In this document: piece by piece, positions 52,146 through 61,117 of the stretch
How the letters are laid out: each line of letters begins with the position of its first letter
How positions within the stretch are numbered: position 1 is the stretch's first letter
Assembly: GCF_008065375.1 (NCBI RefSeq)
Contig: NZ_VJYI01000001.1
Coordinates: forward strand, 1,054,001-1,118,000
From: Nonomuraea sp. SYSU D8015
GTDB lineage: Bacteria; Actinomycetota; Actinomycetes; Streptosporangiales; Streptosporangiaceae
Reading direction: 5' to 3'
DNA length: 64,000 nt
Translations under genes and position numbers: made by a program
The notes under the pieces: model-generated
What the model was told of the DNA's origin: nothing
Databases searched by the model: none
What the model saw: only the letters and a program-made list of their open reading frames with translations

Positions 52146-53324
52146 TCACCGGGCGCTCCAGAAATTGTCGATCACCCGTTCTCCCTCAAGCAGCTCGGAG
52201 AACAAATCCTCCCACAACGGCATCACGAGCTCCGGCGCGTACGCCCGCGACGTCTTCACCGCCTGCCTGCCCATCCGCACCCTCAGTTGCCGGTCCGCGA
52301 CGACCCGCTTCAGCGCGGCCGCCAGCGCGTCCACGTCCCTGGGTGGCACGAGCACCCCGTCCACGCCGTCGGTCAGCACGTCGCCCGGCCCGGTCGGGCA
52401 GTCGAACGCCACCACCGGCAGCCCGTGCGTCATGGCCTCGATCATCACCATGGGCAGGCCCTCGAAGCGCGAGCTCAGCGCGTACACGGAGGCCTCGGTC
52501 AGCTCCCGGTCCAGCTGGTCGGTACGCCCGGGCAACGCCACGTGCCCGCCCAGCCCGTACTGCTCGACGAGCCCGGCCAGCTCGCCCCGGCGCGGCCCGG
52601 TGCCGAAGATGCGCAGCCGCCACTCCGGATGCTCCGCCACCACCTGCGCGAAGGCCTGGATCAGCAGGTCGAACCCCTTCTGCGGCACCAGCCGGCCGGC
52701 CGCCACCACGACGGGATCGACCTGCCGGGAACGTTCCTGATCGACCTTGTGCAGGGCGTTCGGGATCTGCACGATCGGGGTGCGGGGCAGGAGCCGCTGG
52801 TATTCGAGCCGGTTCGTGCGCGTCAGCACCGTGACCGCGTCGAGCCGCCCGTAGTGGCGGGCGATCTCCCTGCGGATGGTCTCGGGGTAGGCCGACAGGT
52901 TCATGTGCTCCTGGGCGACCCTGATGACGCTCCTGGGCGTGCGGCGGGCCGAGATCAGGTTCAGCGCGGGCCGGGTGGTGACGAGGACGCCGTCACGCAG
53001 CTTGGCGCAGTAGTCCATCGCCGCCCACTCCACGCGCTCGGTGAAGTAGCCGGCCGCGAACTCGCCGCGCGGCACGACCTTCCCGCGTACCCGGCGCCAG
53101 ACCCTGCGCCCGAACGAGTCGGGCCGCCGGCCGGCGCGCTGGTCCACCAGCGTGGTGATCGTGACGCGCGGGTCCAGGGTGAACCGGGGCCTGTCGCGCC
53201 GCCGTACCACGCTGACCAGCTCGACGTCGTGTCCCGCCGCGGCCATCGCGTTCGCCTGGTTGACGACCGTGCGGACGGTGCCGCCCATGCCGTACGCGTG
53301 CAGCATGAGATAGCGGATCTTCAC
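52146..53324 (-). CDS. GT4-family glycosyltransferase
   Basis: Retaining glycosyltransferase of 392 residues. The N-terminal acceptor domain begins MKIRYLMLHAYGMGGTVRTV and includes AQEHMNLSAYPETIRREIAR. The C-terminal donor domain has VAAGRLVPQKGFDLLIQAFA and SSRFEGLPMVMIEAMTHGLP, the GT4 nucleotide-sugar motif with E-x7-E. GTG overlaps the stop of the sulfotransferase remnant (GTGA), so the two genes are coupled. It probably acts in cell-surface or teichoic/teichuronic polymer synthesis, though the acceptor is unknown. Confidence 0.88.
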   Translation of the reverse strand: MKIRYLMLHAYGMGGTVRTVVNQANAMAAAGHDVELVSVVRRRDRPRFTLDPRVTITTLVDQRAGRRPDSFGRRVWRRVRGKVVPRGEFAAGYFTERVEWAAMDYCAKLRDGVLVTTRPALNLISARRTPRSVIRVAQEHMNLSAYPETIRREIARHYGRLDAVTVLTRTNRLEYQRLLPRTPIVQIPNALHKVDQERSRQVDPVVVAAGRLVPQKGFDLLIQAFAQVVAEHPEWRLRIFGTGPRRGELAGLVEQYGLGGHVALPGRTDQLDRELTEASVYALSSRFEGLPMVMIEAMTHGLPVVAFDCPTGPGDVLTDGVDGVLVPPRDVDALAAALKRVVADRQLRVRMGRQAVKTSRAYAPELVMPLWEDLFSELLEGERVIDNFWSAR

Positions 53325-53878
53325 CTGACGTACCCCCAGGTCCGGGAAATGGGCTTCAGCGCCTCCGGGATCTGGTCCTCGCGGCGAGCATGTCCGGCTC
53401 TCGCGGGTGACCCGCTCCGGCTCGGCGCTGAGGCCTTCCTGGCGCGCTGGACGGCCTTCATGTAACGCAGCGCGTCCAGCGCGGCCTCCTCGGGCGTGCG
53501 CTTGTCCGGGCCGGCCTCGTGCCAGGACGTGGCGATCGAGGCGGGATGGCGGAGCAGGAAGAGGAAGCGGGCGTGCCCGAGCGCCGCCGTCGCCTTCGCG
53601 GCCAGTCCGGTGTTGAGGTGCACCCGCAGCCGCCGGATGTGCAGCTCATGGGGGGCGTGCAGGGCCGAGTGGGCGTTGAGTATCGACCGCAGGAGCGTCG
53701 AGCCGGACCGCACGGGAGACAGGAGGAACACGGGTGCTTCGAGCAGCCGGTCGGTTAGCGGATCCGCGGGCCGTCTGATCTCGGGGACGGGCGCGGGCGG
53801 CGGCTCTTTCCCGACCCTTTCGATCTGGAATCCGGTGAACCTGACCAGCGCTTTGTTGACCTTGCGCTGCCAGTTCAT
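53321..53878 (-). CDS. shortened sulfotransferase-like protein, probably decayed
   Basis: The 185-residue product keeps the 5'-PSB loop of PAPS sulfotransferases (FLLSPVRSGSTLLRSILNAH, residues 51-70), an HELH block, and FLFLLRHPASIATSW (105-119). Family members of the Sulfotransfer_3 type are about 280-330 residues. Here about 50-60 residues are missing between residues 102 and 103, where the 3'-phosphate-binding serine region should lie. Most of the C-terminal third is replaced by a low-complexity SAPSRSGSPARAGHARRE before an intact-looking end (IPEALKPISRTWGY). The frame stays open and couples to the glycosyltransferase. I read it as an in-frame internally deleted, probably inactive enzyme; an assembly error is possible. 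Confidence 0.65.
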   Translation of the reverse strand: MNWQRKVNKALVRFTGFQIERVGKEPPPAPVPEIRRPADPLTDRLLEAPVFLLSPVRSGSTLLRSILNAHSALHAPHELHIRRLRVHLNTGLAAKATAALGHARFLFLLRHPASIATSWHEAGPDKRTPEEAALDALRYMKAVQRARKASAPSRSGSPARAGHARREDQIPEALKPISRTWGYVR

Positions 53879-53950
53879 GCCGAGGCAGCGTACCGTCACT
53901 TCCTGGCAATTGCCTGGCAACCGGCCTGGCCGGCATGCGAGCCGGCCGCG

Positions 53951-54433
53951 CTAGCGGGGCGGCCTGACCTCGCGGTGGCGCACGGCCGGCGTGCCGCCCA
54001 GCTCGTCCAGGAGGTCCGCGAGCAGCGCCCGGCACTCCTCCAGCCGCCGCTCGCCGCCGCGCTCGGCCAGCCGCGACTCCAGCGCCTCGCGGGCCCGCCG
54101 GGCCGCCGCCACCGCCTCGCGGCCCCGCGCGGTCAGGTGCACCCGGCGGATCCGGGCGTCGCGCGGGTCGGCCAGGCGCTGCACGTAGCCGAGGCGTTCG
54201 AGCTCGGCCACGCTCTTGGACGCCGCCTGCTGCGTCACGCCCAGCTTCGGGGCCAGGTCGCCCACGGTGGGGCCGGCGTCGTCGACGAGGTGCTGGAAGA
54301 CGTACCCGTGAGCGAACCTCAGGCCGGAGAAGCCCTGCTCCGCCAGGCTCTCCTGCACGACGGAGGCGGCCGCGAAGCCGACGAAGAGTGCCAGCGTCCC
54401 GGTGTCCAGGTCGCCGGGTCGGACAGGATGCAT
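53951..54433 (-). CDS. MarR-family repressor
   Basis: Winged-helix regulator of 160 residues. The core HTH reads TVGDLAPKLGVTQQAASKSVAE with the wing RLADPRDARIRRVHLTARGR. A dimerisation helix set lies on both sides. Its ATG is 19 bp from a perfect 28-bp palindrome shared with the divergent SnoaL-like gene, a typical MarR arrangement (self-repression plus control of the neighbour). The effector is unknown; small aromatic or oxidative ligands are usual in the family. Confidence 0.9.
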   Translation of the reverse strand: MHPVRPGDLDTGTLALFVGFAAASVVQESLAEQGFSGLRFAHGYVFQHLVDDAGPTVGDLAPKLGVTQQAASKSVAELERLGYVQRLADPRDARIRRVHLTARGREAVAAARRAREALESRLAERGGERRLEECRALLADLLDELGGTPAVRHREVRPPR

Positions 54434-54451
54434 GACGCCATTCTGCAGTTG

Positions 54452-54479
54452 ACAACCATAGTTGTACAACTATGGTTGT
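54452..54479. promoter_or_regulatory. perfect 28-bp MarR operator palindrome
   Basis: ACAACCATAGTTGT (54452-54465) is immediately followed by its exact reverse complement ACAACTATGGTTGT (54466-54479). The core AGTTGTACAACT resembles known MarR sites. It spans the promoters of the two divergent genes, and its right end overlaps possible starts of the SnoaL-like gene. Confidence 0.8.
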
Positions 54480-54483
54480 GAAT

Positions 54484-54882
54484 ATGACGGACCTCCAGCA
54501 GCACCCCAACGTGGACCTCGCCGTCCGCTACCACGAGGCGGTGTCCCGGGGCGAGAGCCCCGAGCCGTACTTCCACGAGGACGCCGTGCAACGCGAGCTG
54601 CCCAACGCGCTCTTCCCCGAAGGCGCCGTACGCGACCTCGACGGCCTTCGCGCCGCGGCGGAACGCGGCCGCACGACCATCAGCGACCAGCGCTTCAAGG
54701 TGCTCAACGCGGTCGCGGCCGGCGACCGGGTCGCCCTCGAGGTGCTCTGGAGCGGCACGCTCGCCGTCCCGCTGGGCGACCTGCCGGCCGGTCACACCCT
54801 GCGCGCGCACATCGGGACGTTCCTGGAGTTCCGCGACGGGAAGATCGCGGCCCAGCGCAACTACGACTGCTACGAGCGCTGA
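54484..54882 (+). CDS. SnoaL/NTF2-like protein
   Basis: Protein of 132 residues of the NTF2 fold: VDLAVRYHEAVSRGESPEPY, then RFKVLNAVAAGDRVALEVLW, then LRAHIGTFLEFRDGKIAAQR and NYDCYER, the standard SnoaL-like ester-cyclase/isomerase ending. It is divergent from MarR, so it is likely the regulated target. Alternative starts at 54472 or 54478 lie inside the operator palindrome, which argues for the ATG at 54484. Confidence 0.83.
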   Translation: MTDLQQHPNVDLAVRYHEAVSRGESPEPYFHEDAVQRELPNALFPEGAVRDLDGLRAAAERGRTTISDQRFKVLNAVAAGDRVALEVLWSGTLAVPLGDLPAGHTLRAHIGTFLEFRDGKIAAQRNYDCYER

Positions 54883-55045
54883 CCCTTCGCTGACTCCCGC
54901 CACGCCGTCCGGAGCCGGACCTTCTGGTGATCAACCCGGCTAAGATCGAGGAGTGCCGGGCGTTCCACGCCTCCCTCGGCCTGGCCTGCGTGCGGAGCGG
55001 CACGTCGGCGGAGTGCGGGCGCGGCAGTGGCGAGGGGAGAGCGGC

Positions 55046-55738
55046 ATGGACGAGGCGCGGCTGCCGGACGAGACGGTCCTCGGCATGCTGGCCGACCGGC
55101 TGTCGGCCGCGGCGGGCGAGCCCTGGCAGGTCCGGGACGGTCTCGTCAAGGGCCCGGGCACGGTCGCCGTCGTCCTGCGCGACGACCACACCGGCAGTCC
55201 CGGTCACCTCGACCTCGACGTCGTGCTCGACGTCGACGGCCCGGAGGACACCACGATCCCCGACTGCGTCTCCGGCTACGGCGCCACCGCGGAGGAGGCC
55301 GTCGACCGCGCCATCCAGACGTGGCTCGACACCACCGGGAGCACGATCCTGGAGCTTCTCGTCCAGGACGGCTCGTTCGCCGGCCACTTCGGCCCCGACC
55401 ACCCCGACGGCTTCCCCGGCTGGCACGCCATCCACGGCGCCGTCACCGGCTGGGGCACCGGCGACGACCACGACGTCGTGCAGCAGTGGGCCGTCCAGCA
55501 CGTGCTCCTCCCGCACCTGGCCCCCGCGCTGAAGGGCACCTTCCACCGCGACCACCTGATCGGCGTCAAGGCCTTCTTCGGCGGCGGCGAGGGGAGCGAG
55601 ACCGCCGAGATCCGGGTCGACGGCGACCACCACGAGGCCGGATCACGCGTCCTGGCCGACCTGGACTGGCCCCGCCCGGCGTCCGGCGTGTCCTACGCCC
55701 GCACGTTCGTGCTGCTCGTGCACCACGAGACCGGCTAG
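55046..55738 (+). CDS. DUF6348-like protein
   Basis: Unrecognised in function, 230 residues, soluble. It contains VLDVDGPEDTTIPDCVSGYG, then LELLVQDGSFAGHFGPDHPD and GFPGWHAIHGAVTGWG, which look like the DUF6348 family of actinobacterial proteins. A clear GGGGAGAG ribosome site precedes the ATG at MDEARLPDETVL; the longer upstream frame lacks such a site. No neighbouring gene suggests a role. Confidence 0.65.
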   Translation: MDEARLPDETVLGMLADRLSAAAGEPWQVRDGLVKGPGTVAVVLRDDHTGSPGHLDLDVVLDVDGPEDTTIPDCVSGYGATAEEAVDRAIQTWLDTTGSTILELLVQDGSFAGHFGPDHPDGFPGWHAIHGAVTGWGTGDDHDVVQQWAVQHVLLPHLAPALKGTFHRDHLIGVKAFFGGGEGSETAEIRVDGDHHEAGSRVLADLDWPRPASGVSYARTFVLLVHHETG

Positions 55739-56089
55739 CCCCGTGTCCGCACGGCCCGCCCCGTCGCAGGCCGCCCCCATGGAGTCGCCCACCCGCCCCC
55801 TCTTTCCCCGGGAAAGACCTCCGCCGAGGTGCGCTTCCCCAAGAGGGCGCGCTGCCCTGGTGGCCGGCGATCCGCCGCCGGGCGGCCGAGCGGGCCCGCG
55901 CGGGTGGTCAGGGGTGGAGGGGACCCGGTGCGGGAGGCTCTTCGCCGGAGAGCAGGGCGGCGGGGGCGGCTCGCATGAGCCAGGATCTCACCGCGACGCA
56001 GCGGACGCTCTGGCGGCCATCGCCGCGGGAACTAGGGAGGCGTCCCTGGTGGGCGAGAGGAGCCGGCCGCCGATCCGGACCCATGAGCG
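55739..56089. other. 351-bp gap between convergent genes
   Basis: Contains TCTTTCCC/GGGAAAGA as a perfect 17-bp interrupted palindrome (55801-55817), and AGGGA/TCCCT arms (56033-56047) of a small hairpin near the permease stop that may help terminate. No protein-coding frame here looks real. Confidence 0.5.
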
Positions 56090-56929
56090 TCACTGGCCGG
56101 CCAGGCCGGTGTGGGCGACGCCGCGGACGATCTGCCGCTGGAACAGCACGAACACCACCAGCAGCGGCAGCCCGGCCAGCACCACGGAGGCCATGATCTG
56201 GGCGTAGCGCAGGCCGAAGGTGCCCTGGACGACGTTCGCCAGCCCCACCGGCAGCGTCATCGTGTTCGGGTCGGTGGAGACCAGGAACGGCCAGAGGAAG
56301 TTGTTCCAGGTGGTGATGAACGTGAAGATCGACACCGCCGCGAGCACGGGACGCGACAGCGGCAGCACGATGGTGAAGAACACCCGCCAGCGCCCCGCCC
56401 CGTCCACGAACGCCGCCTGCTCCAGCTCGGGCGGCACGTCCTGGAAGAACTTGTACAGGATGTAGACGATCAGCGGCGCGGCCACCTGCGGCAGGATGAT
56501 CGCCCACCAGGTGTCGACCAGGCCGAGCGCGACCATCTCCGCGAACAGCGGCGCGATCAGCACCTGCGGCGGCACCATGATCCCGGCCAGGATGAGCGCC
56601 AGCAGCGCCCGCTGGCCGCGGAACTGCGTGCGCGCGAACCCGTAGGCCGCCATCGCCGAGAACAACACGGTCAGGAACGTGACGATCACCGCCGTGACCG
56701 TCGAGTTGATCGCCCACTTGACGATGCCGCCGGTCTCCAGGACCAGCCGGTAGGAGTCCAGGGTGATCTCGCTGGCGAACCACTGCAGCGGGATCTTGGT
56801 GGTCTCGTCCTCGGGCTTGAGCGAGGTGGCCACGGCCCAGGCGATGGGCGCCAGCCAGATGGCCGCCAGCACCAGCGCCACCGCCAGCAGGACGAGCTGG
56901 CTGAAGCTGAGGCTGAACCGCTTGGTCAT
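56090..56929 (-). CDS. arabinoside ABC transporter permease, MalG-type
   Basis: Permease of 279 residues with six TM helices (FSLSFSQLVLLAVALVLAAI as the first). The EAA loop is LEQAAFVDGAGRWRVFFTIV followed by FITTWNNFLWPFLV. ATG overlaps the stop of the MalF-type permease by 4 bp. It is the last gene of a three-gene importer operon divergent from the GH51 gene. The arabino-oligosaccharide assignment comes from the neighbours. A separate ATPase (MsiK-like) must be supplied elsewhere. Confidence 0.9.
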   Translation of the reverse strand: MTKRFSLSFSQLVLLAVALVLAAIWLAPIAWAVATSLKPEDETTKIPLQWFASEITLDSYRLVLETGGIVKWAINSTVTAVIVTFLTVLFSAMAAYGFARTQFRGQRALLALILAGIMVPPQVLIAPLFAEMVALGLVDTWWAIILPQVAAPLIVYILYKFFQDVPPELEQAAFVDGAGRWRVFFTIVLPLSRPVLAAVSIFTFITTWNNFLWPFLVSTDPNTMTLPVGLANVVQGTFGLRYAQIMASVVLAGLPLLVVFVLFQRQIVRGVAHTGLAGQ

Positions 56930-57849
56930 GACGAGCCCTCCGCGCGCTTGCGGAACAGCCGGAGCTGTGCCAGGGAGACGATGACGATGATGGCGAACAG
57001 GATGTACGACACGGCCGAGGCGTAGCCGATGCGGTAGCCGGTGAAGCCGACGTCGTAGGCGTACTCGATGATGGGTCTGGTGCTGTCCTCGGGGCCGCCG
57101 CCGGTCATGAGGTAGATCTGGTCGAAGACCTTCAGCGACGCCAGCAGCTGCAGCACGATGATCAGGGCGGTCGTGCGGCTGAGCATCGGCAGCGTGATCG
57201 AGCGCAGCTTGTCCCAGGCGTTGGCGCCGTCGATGGCGGCGGCCTCGTACAGGTGCTGCGGGATCGACTGCAGCGCGGCCAGGTAGAGCAGGAAGTTGAA
57301 GCCGACCGTCCACCAGACGGTGGTCATCACCACCGACCACATGGCCATCGACGGGTCGCCGAGCCACAGGACGTCAGTGCCGAGCGTGCCGTTGATCAGG
57401 CCGTAGTCGGGCGGGTAGATCATCTGCAGCCACAAGATCGACACGACGGCCGACGGCAGCAGGAACGGGCCGAAGAACGACAGCCGCCACAGCCATTGCA
57501 CGAACCGCAGGTGGTGCACCAGCAGGGCGAACGCCAGGCCGAGCAGCACCAGCGGGACCGTGCTCAGCACGGTGAAGACCAGCGTGTTCCACAGCGAGCG
57601 CCACATGCGGGGGTCGGCGAACGCCTCGGCGTAGTTGTCGAAGCCGACGAAGTCGTCGTTGGTGCCGGCGATGTTGACGCTCGACAGGCTCATCCGCAGG
57701 CCGAGCAGCGTCGGCCAGACCAGGAAGGCCACGTAGATCACCAGGAACGGCGCGACGAACAGCAGCCCGTGCTGCGTCCAGCCGCGCTTGACCTTGGCCT
57801 CGGCGACGGGGGCGGTGGCCGCGGGGGCGGCGACGGTGGTCGTCATCAT
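56926..57849 (-). CDS. arabinoside ABC transporter permease, MalF-type
   Basis: Permease of 307 residues, six TM helices (HGLLFVAPFLVIYVAFLVWP). The EAA loop is LYEAAAIDGANAWDKLRSIT. The start ATG (the first of two adjacent) overlaps the stop of the binding-protein gene, and its stop overlaps the next permease, keeping the trio in fixed ratio. An unusual Ala/Pro-rich cytoplasmic N-terminus (TTTVAAPAATAPVAEAKVK) precedes the first helix. Confidence 0.9.
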   Translation of the reverse strand: MMTTTVAAPAATAPVAEAKVKRGWTQHGLLFVAPFLVIYVAFLVWPTLLGLRMSLSSVNIAGTNDDFVGFDNYAEAFADPRMWRSLWNTLVFTVLSTVPLVLLGLAFALLVHHLRFVQWLWRLSFFGPFLLPSAVVSILWLQMIYPPDYGLINGTLGTDVLWLGDPSMAMWSVVMTTVWWTVGFNFLLYLAALQSIPQHLYEAAAIDGANAWDKLRSITLPMLSRTTALIIVLQLLASLKVFDQIYLMTGGGPEDSTRPIIEYAYDVGFTGYRIGYASAVSYILFAIIVIVSLAQLRLFRKRAEGSS

Positions 57850-59195
57850 CGCTCCTGGGCGGGGAAGGGGTTCGGGGCGGACAGCAGCCGGTTCAGCGAC
57901 GCCTTGGCGGCGGCCAGGCCCTCCTCCGGCGTGCGCTCGCCGCTGATGACCGGGGAGAACGCCTCGCCGAACTCGATCCACATCCGGGAGGCCGAGCCGG
58001 TGAACCAGACCTGGGGATCGAGCGCGACCTCGGTGATGACCGAGCGGTACTCCGACTGGGGCTGCAGCGCGAGGTAGTCGGGTTCCTCCAGCGCGGGCAG
58101 GTACGCGGGCACGTGCCCGGCGACCGCCCAGTCGGCGCTGTTCTTGACGATGCCGGCGATGAAGCGGTAGGTCGCCCGCTCGACCTCGGGGTCCCGGTCG
58201 CGCTGGTGCGGAAGCACGAACGCGTGGCAGTCGGCCTGCGCCGCGCCGGTGCCGAAGACGTTGGGGAAGCGGGTCATGTTGAACGGGGTCTTGCGTTCCT
58301 TGAGCCCGGTGGTCTCCCAGTCGCCGTTCCAGAGGAAGGCGGCCTGGCCGTTGGTGAAGTTGGCGACGGAGGCGCCGTAGTCGGTGCGCCAGTCGCACAG
58401 TCCTTCCTTGCCGAGCTGGGCCATGAGCCGCAGTGCCTGGAGCGCCTTGGCGTCGTCGATCGTGATCTGGGTGCCGTCGTCCGACAGCAGGGTGCCGCCG
58501 CTCTGCGGATACAGCGAATACCACACGCGCCAGGGGCCCACCGTGCCGAGCCCGAGCGCGTCGAACGCCAGCGGCGGCTTGCCGCCCATCGCGTCCTTGG
58601 CCTTGCGCAGCATTGCCAGCAGCTGGTCGACGCCCGTGGTGGGCAGCAGCTTGCCGTCCGGGCCGAGCAGCCCGGCCTTGCCGCAGATCTCGGTGTTGTA
58701 GTACTGGACCATCGGGTGGGCGTCGAACGGGATCGCGTACAACACGCCGTCGAGGTGGGCGCGCTCCCAGATCGGCGGGCTGAAGTCGGCGCCCCGCAGG
58801 CCCACCTCCTCCAGCAGCTTCACGTTGATGGGGTCGAGGATCGCCCCGGCGCCGATGCCGGCCAGCCGGGCGAGGTGGAAGGTCGCCAGGTCGGGCGAGC
58901 GTCCGCCGGAGCCCGCCATCGCGATCTTGGTGTAGTACGGCTCTCCCCAGGCCAGGACGTTTTCCTCGACGAAGATGTCGGGGTTGTCCTTGGCGAACGC
59001 CTTGACCATCTGGTTCATGATGATGCCGTCGCTCGCGCCGAGGAAATGCCAGTACTGGACGCGGGTCTGGGACGAGCCGAGCCCGACCGGGATGGCGCAG
59101 CCCGTGGCGGCGGCTCCGGCGAGTGCCAGGCTGCCGCCCAGAAGGGTCCGGCGGGTTATATGGGGGGGACCTTGCACAGTGGCCTCTTCCTTCAC
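57846..59195 (-). CDS. arabinoside ABC transporter binding lipoprotein
   Basis: Substrate-binding protein of 449 residues. The signal is Tat-like (ITRRTLLGGSLALAGAAATGC) and ends in a lipobox, so it is exported folded and lipid-anchored. Family 1 binding-protein stretches are YWHFLGASDGIIMNQMVKAF and GQAAFLWNGDWETTGLKERK. The first GTG (59195) is used; GTG 59177 is the alternative. It is the promoter-proximal gene, behind a LacI-type operator at 59358-59373. Confidence 0.88.
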   Translation of the reverse strand: MKEEATVQGPPHITRRTLLGGSLALAGAAATGCAIPVGLGSSQTRVQYWHFLGASDGIIMNQMVKAFAKDNPDIFVEENVLAWGEPYYTKIAMAGSGGRSPDLATFHLARLAGIGAGAILDPINVKLLEEVGLRGADFSPPIWERAHLDGVLYAIPFDAHPMVQYYNTEICGKAGLLGPDGKLLPTTGVDQLLAMLRKAKDAMGGKPPLAFDALGLGTVGPWRVWYSLYPQSGGTLLSDDGTQITIDDAKALQALRLMAQLGKEGLCDWRTDYGASVANFTNGQAAFLWNGDWETTGLKERKTPFNMTRFPNVFGTGAAQADCHAFVLPHQRDRDPEVERATYRFIAGIVKNSADWAVAGHVPAYLPALEEPDYLALQPQSEYRSVITEVALDPQVWFTGSASRMWIEFGEAFSPVISGERTPEEGLAAAKASLNRLLSAPNPFPAQER

Positions 59196-59357
59196 CGAGC
59201 CGTTGCTTGCTTGGCCGTGATCTCGCGGAAGGTGTTCTCGTCAACAGTCGAGGGGTCGTGGCTGCCACAGGACGGTAGGGCCCCGCGGCGGGGCGGACCT
59301 TCGGGGAGTGCGCCAGGCCGCCGTGCCGACCCTGGGTGTTTCGTTCGGGTTACCCGA

Positions 59358-59385
59358 GTGTTAGCGGTAACACCAACCCTGTCAA
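59358..59385 (-). promoter_or_regulatory. promoter and LacI-type operator of the arabinoside importer operon
   Basis: On the minus strand a TTGACA -35 (59380-59385) is followed after 16 bp by TAACAC (59358-59363). The spacer and -10 are covered by GTGTTAGCGGTAACAC at 59358-59373, a 14-of-16 palindrome. The same half-sites occur before the GH51 gene and before the local lacI. Confidence 0.65.
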
Positions 59386-59422
59386 CCCCTGGTGTCACGA
59401 TGCCTTTTCGCGATTCCCGACC

Positions 59423-59451
59423 TTGACCAGCCCTGCTGATAGCGCTAACAA
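59423..59451 (+). promoter_or_regulatory. promoter and LacI-type operator of the GH51 gene
   Basis: TTGACC at 59423-59428 and TAACAA at 59446-59451, 17 bp apart, make a good promoter. The operator TGATAGCGCTAACA (59437-59450) overlaps the -10, so repressor binding would block polymerase. GGAG 9 bp before the GTG serves as the ribosome site. Confidence 0.72.
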
Positions 59452-59493
59452 TCTGGAGCGACGTAACGCCCGCGAAACCCAGGAGCCACCTCC

Positions 59494-60984
59494 GTGCATC
59501 AGGCCAAACTCACGATCGATCCCGCGTTCAAGGTCGCTCCGGTGCGCCGGCGCACCTTCGGCACGTTCGTCGAACACCTCGGGCGCTGCGTCTACACAGG
59601 CATCTACGAGCCGGATCACCCCACCGCCGACGAGGACGGCTTCCGCCGCGACGTGCTGGAGCTGACGAGGGAGCTCGGCATCTCCACGGTCCGCTACCCC
59701 GGCGGCAACTTCGTCTCCGGCTACCGCTGGGAGGACGGCATCGGTCCCAAGGACCAGCGCCCGCGCCGCCTCGACCTGGCCTGGCACAGCACCGAGACGA
59801 ACGAGATCGGCGTCGACGAGTTCGTCCGCTGGTGCCGCAAGGCCGACGCCGAGCCCATGATGGCGGTCAACCTCGGCACGCGCGGCATCGAGGCGGCCCT
59901 CGACCTGCTGGAATACTGCAACCACCCCTCCGGCACCACGCTGTCCGACCTGCGCGTCGCCAACGGCGCCAAGGAGCCGCACGCCATCAGGATGTGGTGC
60001 CTCGGCAACGAGATGGACGGCCCCTGGCAGACCGGGCACAAGACCGCCCGCGAGTACGGCCGGCTCGCCGCCGAGACCGCCCGCGCCATGCGCATGATCG
60101 ATCCGGGCCTGGAGCTCGTCGCCTGCGGCAGCTCGGGCTCCGGCATGGCCACCTTCGGCGCGTGGGAGGCCGAGGTGCTGGAGGAGACCTACGACCTGGT
60201 CGACTACATCTCCTGCCACGCGTACTACGAGGAGAAGGACGGTGACCTCGGCAGCTTCCTGGCCTGCTCGACCAACATGGAGTACTTCATCCGCTCGGTC
60301 GTCGCCACCGCCGACCACGTCGGCGCCCGGCTGAAGTCGCGCAAGCGGATCGACATCTCCTTCGACGAGTGGAACATCTGGTACCTCTCCCACCATCAGA
60401 ACGCCGAGCCCCGCACCGACTGGCCGGTCGCGCCGCCGCTGCTGGAGGACCACTACCATCTGGCCGACGCGGTGGCGTTCGGCGGCCTGCTCATCACGCT
60501 GCTGCGCAACAGCGACCGGGTCACCGCCGCCTCGCTGGCTCAGCTCGTCAACGTGATCGCGCCGATCATGACCGAGCCCGGCGGGCGGGCGTGGAAGCAG
60601 ACCACGTTCCACCCGTTCGCGCAGGCGTCCCGGTACGCCGCGGGCGACGTGCTGCGGATCGAGCCGGTCTCCCCGTCGTACGAGACGGCCGACTACGGCG
60701 ACGTGCCGCTGCTGGACGCGGTGGCCACCCACTCGGCGGAGGGCACGACGCTGTTCGCCGTCAACCGCTCGACCGACGGGCCGCTCTCCCTGGAGATCGA
60801 CGCCCGCGCGCTGGGCGGCAAGCGGATCGTCGAGGCCACCACGCTCACGGACGCCGACGTCTACGCCCGCAACACGGCCGACGATCCCGACCGGATCGCG
60901 CCCCGGCCGAACCCGGACGTCGAGCACGACCCCATGCGGGTCCTGCTCCCGCCGGTCTCCTGGAACGTGATCAGGCTCGCCTAG
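59494..60984 (+). CDS. intracellular alpha-L-arabinofuranosidase, GH51
   Basis: Releases L-arabinose from arabino-oligosaccharides in the cytoplasm. No signal peptide; 496 residues, the usual GH51 length. The catalytic barrel has GISTVRYPGGNFVSGYRWEDG, the acid/base Glu173 in WCLGNEMDG, and nucleophile Glu292 in ISFDEWNIW. A C-terminal beta-domain follows (TLFAVNRSTDGPLSLEI). Start GTG with an AGGAG site. It is divergent from the importer, both probably repressed by the LacI at 61118-62128. Confidence 0.93.
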   Translation: MHQAKLTIDPAFKVAPVRRRTFGTFVEHLGRCVYTGIYEPDHPTADEDGFRRDVLELTRELGISTVRYPGGNFVSGYRWEDGIGPKDQRPRRLDLAWHSTETNEIGVDEFVRWCRKADAEPMMAVNLGTRGIEAALDLLEYCNHPSGTTLSDLRVANGAKEPHAIRMWCLGNEMDGPWQTGHKTAREYGRLAAETARAMRMIDPGLELVACGSSGSGMATFGAWEAEVLEETYDLVDYISCHAYYEEKDGDLGSFLACSTNMEYFIRSVVATADHVGARLKSRKRIDISFDEWNIWYLSHHQNAEPRTDWPVAPPLLEDHYHLADAVAFGGLLITLLRNSDRVTAASLAQLVNVIAPIMTEPGGRAWKQTTFHPFAQASRYAAGDVLRIEPVSPSYETADYGDVPLLDAVATHSAEGTTLFAVNRSTDGPLSLEIDARALGGKRIVEATTLTDADVYARNTADDPDRIAPRPNPDVEHDPMRVLLPPVSWNVIRLA

Positions 60985-61117
60985 CCTCCACCGGGGCGGC
61001 GCCTGCGGAAGATCCGGCCACCATGGAGCCGCCCCGACACGTCCCCTCCTTCCCCCGAGAGGACGTCCGGCTGAGGGAGGAGCGGAAGGGCAGTCGTGAC
61101 AAGGCGCGGAATCGGAG

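Noticed and set aside
55908..56783. Minus-strand frame covering the end of the MalG-type permease
   Set aside because: It is frame-shifted relative to the permease, which has the EAA loop and six TM helices in its own frame.
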